Source of the DNA: Cyanobacteria bacterium UBA1221
GTDB lineage: Bacteria > Cyanobacteriota > Vampirovibrionia > Gastranaerophilales > Gastranaerophilaceae
Length of the DNA: 18,549 bases
Reading direction: 5' to 3'
Assembly (NCBI GenBank): GCA_002309425.1
Contig: DBXD01000009.1
Span: forward strand, 1 to 18,549
Part shown: piece by piece, positions 15,401-18,549 of the stretch
Numbering within the stretch: the stretch's first letter is position 1
Layout of the letters: every line of letters starts with the position of its first letter
Translations under genes and position numbers: made by a program
The notes under the pieces: model-generated
Told to the model about the DNA's origin: nothing
The model's database searches: none
Seen by the model: the letters and a program-made list of their open reading frames with translations, nothing else

Positions 15401-16753
15401 CCCAGAGTTAACCATACCTTATCGCTTGATGCAGGTTTATTCTTTGCAAATTTGAACAACAGTTTAACGGCAGAAGAACAAAGTTACAGACGCAGAGCTT
15501 TTCAGGTTTTAAATCCCAATGTTGAAGCGAATGACTACAATGTAAATCATTTTGATTTTTCCTCGGTCAGCGCTATGGCTGCTGCCAGAGGAGAAGCTAT
15601 GAATTCTGCTATATACAGAAGTCTTGAAGTATTAAGTAAACAGAAAAATAGTACAGGAAACACAATAATTCCGGAAGAATCCAAACAAGCAATTTTTGAC
15701 GGTTTCAGAAAAATTGTTGCGGATATGGCTTCCGGCAAATACAGGGGAGTCCATTACGAGGCGGACAATTTTGGAATAGAAGAAGTGCACAAGATCATTC
15801 AACTTGTAATTGATGAATATGTGGATAGATTTCAAAACAGACCTTTAAATATTAATAAAGAAATAAAAGAGCATCTATTTGCGGAAACATTTAAGCAGGC
15901 GTTAGATCCTGCACTAAATAATTCACTGGGTATTGATAAATTTTTGGTAAGTTCTCCCGGGATTCCGACCATATATGCAGGTGATGATTTGGGAGCCACA
16001 GGATTTGACAGAAAATCAAGAAATGCATATGTAAAATGCAGGTCTGCAGTTCACCATGATTGGGTTGATAAGTTTGATTTTATAAAACAACGACAAGAGC
16101 AAAAAAATGAAGTAACACTACTCAGGTCAAGACCCGTTCTGCACGCATTGAATGATGGTGCGCCATTTTTACTGAAACTCCAGGAAACAGACAAGAATAA
16201 AGTTACCGGTCTGTTCAGATACTCAACCGACGGGAATGCTGTTCTGAGTTTATTTAACACATCAGGTATTACTCATACATTTGACAGATATACTGACCCT
16301 GCTAATAATCCGGTGTCTTTAAGAAATAACCGAATTGATTTGAGTTTTAACAATGTTATGACAGAAGGAAAAGACGGGGTTTGGTACAATGATAAGGATT
16401 TTACGGGGCTGCATTGCGGATTAACACCCGGTATGGAATTTATTAATGCAAACGACCCAAATGACAAATACTATGTATTCAACGAAGGCGGCGATGACAA
16501 TTATTACCTTGCTAAAAACAGAGAATGCAGCGAACCTATTACTCTGACAGACAACATTCTGACTTTATACAGCGCCTCAGAAGAATTAAAACAAAAAGAC
16601 AGAGAATTTCTTGAAAAGGTAAGAGAAGCAAAAGCAAATAAAGTTTCTTTTTGCGGAACATATGCAAATAATTCATATAGCACAACAGCCACAAACTGCT
16701 CTGAAAATCCGAAAAATACGATAGGGAGCAAACTGAATCTTATAAGTAAATAA
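12476..16753 (+). CDS. Very large GH13 alpha-amylase family protein
   Basis: The 1425-residue product has the GH13 motifs: a region I-like LVADSAL (Asp269), region II GIDWRIDAAKD (Arg808, nucleophile Asp810), region III YIVAEVTDE (acid Glu858), region IV TFADNHDKPR (Asp974), and the strand-8 motif PGIPTIYAGDDLGATG (from about 1161). The family cleaves or transfers alpha-1,4/1,6 glucans such as starch and glycogen. The N-terminal ~150 residues look like a beta-sandwich carbohydrate-binding domain. About 540 residues separate regions I and II where about 100 is usual; the insert is largely helical and matches nothing I know. There is no signal peptide. The start MKVNFNSKADKFKSPKFTGFE has the F-x-G style N-terminal segment, and VSFCGTY occurs near the C-terminus. 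The GTG start has AAGGAG 5 nt upstream. It is a single-gene unit ending at the terminator at 16776-16808. Confidence 0.87.
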   Translation: MKVNFNSKADKFKSPKFTGFEIKKNDYGERYYEWSYPYDQNRYDCYLEVYPVLPDKNGDYDKNSFNDKYRNIFNGKDSIKLNPGPNNIDLDYIFARNENAPFAYHYSLIPKSNPGAIPIYKTDAGDLVDVRTSERGDRIYNIVLPENNMSAKAGAAILIGADNYDVRYIYDKNGNIVLNPNAEKDLNVFKNFANHVGGSLAGVHQALKDGRLDLYDRIFLLPHASGDRLSSAGYWLESGFQYAAAANNNDTFSKFQKDLFVKGKNLVADSALTSEGMSGIHIQSILQHGADDVFFDWYKCASLKDMSAKIGVFGKKSGSIRHKLVNPPEIPVQQNGGQITWVKNKNYEKDELTYVQVFNSDETTPEQAKDIDSLIEKYENPNGSNPLKYGTHNDTIITYAYPVKFSTYKENIENLNELNKSLIKSGKKYIPLDSYEGTRIVTKFEGFDFENKIDGGFYTWDANSDIAKFDYAASNEDVEEGMHMSEIDRRAFFDKKVQKRCEVLDYAVSSLKYWTRKTNQTLNLYVAQVLKNIDTKNAENAYQTINNEIDNRHLPQKLKDSFSKEIVENIINGDYTLHGTDSSDSYNEAILRGLMDYPLESTEFGKDILSLFSTPYITNRATKPEYIGKSRFDLLKENNPHLTEQYSDVYNVSTAMYTKDMFEFASDILNMVNEKLPGDKKLSDANNQTDYGKYVLPIITPYIAKFAVVKGLFPDSKYKLNSDGDNISYDYEALRKKSLKGLGIYPSSQKGEALDLVSKMRNGIKNIPQADKEKFADYLYDIIKDTNLNSFKMAEMIIDRTKSGIDWRIDAAKDFANMDGLRNGADTFEDNWERVVYVLKTFSNSIHKENPNSYIVAEVTDEVDLHKLGDGYHSNRFVWRRGSHDGNFEYRNDIVRKLIRETGIDAVANYADYFTPVSAIFGKKGDDGGDWGENQDTRMYNIFRRAYDDLAQDFLFSGPYNSILKSYTFADNHDKPRVNHTLSLDAGLFFANLNNSLTAEEQSYRRRAFQVLNPNVEANDYNVNHFDFSSVSAMAAARGEAMNSAIYRSLEVLSKQKNSTGNTIIPEESKQAIFDGFRKIVADMASGKYRGVHYEADNFGIEEVHKIIQLVIDEYVDRFQNRPLNINKEIKEHLFAETFKQALDPALNNSLGIDKFLVSSPGIPTIYAGDDLGATGFDRKSRNAYVKCRSAVHHDWVDKFDFIKQRQEQKNEVTLLRSRPVLHALNDGAPFLLKLQETDKNKVTGLFRYSTDGNAVLSLFNTSGITHTFDRYTDPANNPVSLRNNRIDLSFNNVMTEGKDGVWYNDKDFTGLHCGLTPGMEFINANDPNDKYYVFNEGGDDNYYLAKNRECSEPITLTDNILTLYSASEELKQKDREFLEKVREAKANKVSFCGTYANNSYSTTATNCSENPKNTIGSKLNLISK

Positions 16754-16775
16754 CTTATTAAGATTAATCATATAA

Positions 16776-16808
16776 AAATCCCCGGCTTATCAGACTTGCC
16801 GGGGATTT
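16776..16808. terminator. Bidirectional rho-independent terminator
   Basis: AAATCCCCGGC (16776-16786), an 11-nt loop, and GCCGGGGATTT (16798-16808), flanked by A-rich and T-rich runs. It lies between the converging GH13 gene and tsf. Confidence 0.9.
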
Positions 16809-16829
16809 AATTATATTTGAAACGGTTAA

Positions 16830-17693
16830 TTAGCAACCGATTTGGCTCATAACTTCTTCTGCAAAGTTATCTTGTCTTTTTTCCAAACCTTCACCGAGCA
16901 TATATCTGGTGAAAGAAAGAACGGACAATTTACCTTCAATCAACTGACCGATAGTAATATCGGGATTTTTAATGAACGGTTGTTCAAGCAAACATTTACT
17001 TGCCATCAATTTATTTACACGTCCTTCAACAATCTTTGCTCTGATTTGTTCCGGTTTCTTCTGCAAATCTTCTTTACCCATTTCAACTTCGGTTTCGTGG
17101 TCAATAACAGACTGCGGAATTTCACTTCTTGAAATAAATTCGGGAGCACTTGATGCAATATGTAAACAAATATCATTCATCAACTCAGCATCTTTATTAT
17201 CAGTCTTTATAAGAACACCGATTTTACCGTTGTGAACATAACTTGCTGTGTTACCTTCATAGCGGATAAATCTTCTGAAAGTGATTTTTTCACCTATTGA
17301 AGCTATTTTTTCTTTAATTACATCTGCTATTGTTTTACCGCATTTTGGACAAACAGAGTTTAAGAAAGCATCATTGTCGGAAGGATTTGATTTTGCAACA
17401 CCTTCAGCCATCATATTTGCAAGTTCTTTGAACTCTTCATTTTTTGCAACGAAATCGGTTTCGCAATTAACTTCAACAAGAGCACCGCAATCATCAAGTA
17501 TTGCTGATGCAACCAAACCTTCAGCAGCAATTCTGCCCATTTTCTTATCAGCAGAAGCCATACCTTTTTGGCGAAGAACTTCCATTGCTTTTTCCATATC
17601 ACCGTCAGTTTCAACTAATGCTTTTTTTGCATCCATCATGCCTGCACCGGTTTTGTCACGAAGTTCTTTTACCATTTGAGCTGTAATATTCAT
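16830..17693 (-). CDS. tsf: Elongation factor Ts
   Basis: The 287-residue product is the nucleotide-exchange factor that recycles EF-Tu-GDP to EF-Tu-GTP. It has the N-terminal UBA-like domain with VKELRDKTGAGMMDAKKAL, followed by the core CETDFVAKNEEF (77-88) that inserts into EF-Tu, and the C-terminal part of the dimerisation core. Length is normal. Unusual is CPKCG at 115-119, a CxxC pair at the start of the segment TIADVIKEKIASIGEK where most EF-Ts sequences have none. AAGGAG lies about 9 nt before the ATG. It follows rpsB on the same strand, the usual bacterial order, across a 145-bp repeat-bearing gap. Confidence 0.96.
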   Translation of the reverse strand: MNITAQMVKELRDKTGAGMMDAKKALVETDGDMEKAMEVLRQKGMASADKKMGRIAAEGLVASAILDDCGALVEVNCETDFVAKNEEFKELANMMAEGVAKSNPSDNDAFLNSVCPKCGKTIADVIKEKIASIGEKITFRRFIRYEGNTASYVHNGKIGVLIKTDNKDAELMNDICLHIASSAPEFISRSEIPQSVIDHETEVEMGKEDLQKKPEQIRAKIVEGRVNKLMASKCLLEQPFIKNPDITIGQLIEGKLSVLSFTRYMLGEGLEKRQDNFAEEVMSQIGC

Positions 17694-17719
17694 ATAGTTT
17701 TCTCCTTATTAATTAAAAG

Positions 17720-17829
17720 TAATTGAGTTATTAAGTAATTAGGTGATTAAGTTTTTACAAAGTCAATTATCTGCACTATACCATGAAACTGATAAAACTT
17801 ATTTACTCAATTACTTAATCACCTAATAA
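17720..17829. repeat. Inverted pair of four-unit 8-bp repeat arrays in the rpsB-tsf gap
   Basis: Left array 17720-17751: TAATTGAG, TTATTAAG, TAATTAGG, TGATTAAG. Right array 17798-17829, read on the minus strand: TTATTAGG, TGATTAAG, TAATTGAG, TAAATAAG. The consensus is roughly T-N-A-T-T-R-R-G. A perfect 15-bp inverted repeat (17738-17752 with 17813-17827) results, around a centre of about 60 bp. In the rpsB-tsf messenger it could fold into a long weak hairpin. Confidence 0.7.
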
Positions 17830-17838
17830 CTTTAGAAA

Positions 17839-18549
17839 TTATTCTTCAACTTTTGCTTCTTCTTCAGCAGGAGCTTCTTCTTTTACACCTGCATCTTCAG
17901 CCTTGATTTCTTCAATCTTGGCCTTCTGATTAGCATTGTTTTCTCTTAATTGTTTACCCTCTAAAACAGCATCTGCCAATTTAGATGTAATCAACTTGAT
18001 AGAACGGATTGCATCATCATTACCGGGGATAATGTAATTAATTCCGTCCGGATCCGCATTTGTATCAGCCAAGCATACAACAGGGATACCCAATTTGTTA
18101 GCTTCCTGAATTGCAATAAGTTCTTTACCCTGGTCAATTATGAAGATTAAATCAGGCAGACCTCTCATATCTTTAATACCGCCCAATGTCTTGCTCAATT
18201 TACCTAACTGTCTGTTTAACTGAGCAACTTCTTTCTTAGGCAACTTTTCCGCATGACCAGAGTTCATAAAATCTTCTAATTCTTTTAACTTATTAACACG
18301 ACCTCTGATGGTTTCAAAATTGGTAAGCATACCACCTAACCATCTTCTGTTAATATAGTAAGCACCTGCACGTTTTGCTTCTTCTGCAACAACTTCAGCT
18401 GCCTGTTTTTTTGTACCTACAAAAAGGATGTTCTTATTTCTTGCAGCAAATTCTCTTACTACTGCATAAGCTTCATCCAACAAATCGGTAGTTTTACGCA
18501 AATCAATAACATAAATACCGTTTCTTGCACCGTAGATATACGGTTTCAT
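17839..18549 (-). CDS. rpsB: Ribosomal protein uS2, N-terminus outside window
   Basis: The 236 visible residues are ribosomal protein S2 of the 30S subunit: MKPYIYGARNGIYVIDLRKT, then ILFVGTKKQA, INRRWLGGMLTNFETI, and GIPVVCLADTNADPDGINYIIPGNDDA. S2 normally has about 35-40 more N-terminal residues ('LLEAGVHFGHQTRRWNPK...'), so the Met at the window edge is internal (…NPKMKPYI…) and the real start lies beyond 18549. The C-terminal tail after about residue 200 is acidic, Glu/Ala/Lys-rich and probably disordered. tsf follows. Confidence 0.96.
   Translation of the reverse strand: MKPYIYGARNGIYVIDLRKTTDLLDEAYAVVREFAARNKNILFVGTKKQAAEVVAEEAKRAGAYYINRRWLGGMLTNFETIRGRVNKLKELEDFMNSGHAEKLPKKEVAQLNRQLGKLSKTLGGIKDMRGLPDLIFIIDQGKELIAIQEANKLGIPVVCLADTNADPDGINYIIPGNDDAIRSIKLITSKLADAVLEGKQLRENNANQKAKIEEIKAEDAGVKEEAPAEEEAKVEE

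Noticed and set aside
17281..17679. 132-codon plus-strand frame opposite tsf
   Set aside because: It lies wholly inside tsf, which is certain, and looks like antisense composition.
1..18549. CRISPR array, transposase, integrase or toxin-antitoxin pair
   Set aside because: No regularly spaced repeats of 24-40 bp and no protein with the relevant motifs were seen.
18547..18549. ATG at the window edge as the true rpsB start
   Set aside because: S2 proteins have this MKPYI segment internally, after the conserved N-terminal 'GVHFGHQ' region, so the gene continues beyond the window.

Overview
The window is AT-rich and tightly packed, with genes on both strands. It most resembles a member of the non-photosynthetic cyanobacterial sister lineage (Vampirovibrionia / Gastranaerophilales-like). 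This is inference, resting on two things: several unrelated proteins share a short N-terminal segment ending in a Phe/Tyr-x-Gly motif, a style I associate with that lineage; and flagellar, fermentative (ADP-forming acetate-CoA ligase) and intracellular amylase genes occur together. No search was run.

Layout. 1-2087, minus strand: the start of an ADP-forming acetate-CoA ligase, two small unknown proteins, and a TatD-associated type radical SAM protein. 2137-4255: a segment bounded by perfect 22-bp direct repeats. It holds a MITE-like inverted repeat, an AT-rich and divergent class II-type ribonucleotide reductase on the plus strand, and a hairpin-rich non-coding tail. The right-hand repeat is half of an intact minus-strand terminator and the left-hand repeat is a broken copy, so the segment looks inserted into a terminator. 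4309-6564, minus strand: a compact flagellar operon, fliJ - fliK-like - hook/rod protein, with overlapping genes. 6767-10946, plus strand: an alpha/beta hydrolase with a Cys nucleophile, pheT, and a secreted SH3-like protein, ending in a bidirectional terminator. 11009-12277, minus strand: ahcY. 12476-16753, plus strand: a very large GH13 amylase-family protein, ending in a bidirectional terminator. 16830-18549, minus strand: rpsB (cut by the window edge) followed by tsf, separated by an inverted pair of 8-bp repeat arrays.

How the genes work together. rpsB, tsf and pheT are translation housekeeping genes. ahcY serves the methyl cycle. The GH13 protein (alpha-glucan breakdown) and the acetate-CoA ligase (ATP from acetyl-CoA) fit a sugar-fermenting life. 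The flagellar trio supplies export and hook-length functions. The strongest candidates for something new are the terminator-inserted RNR segment with its altered active site, the shared N-terminal motif, and the GH13 protein with about 540 residues between its region I and region II motifs.
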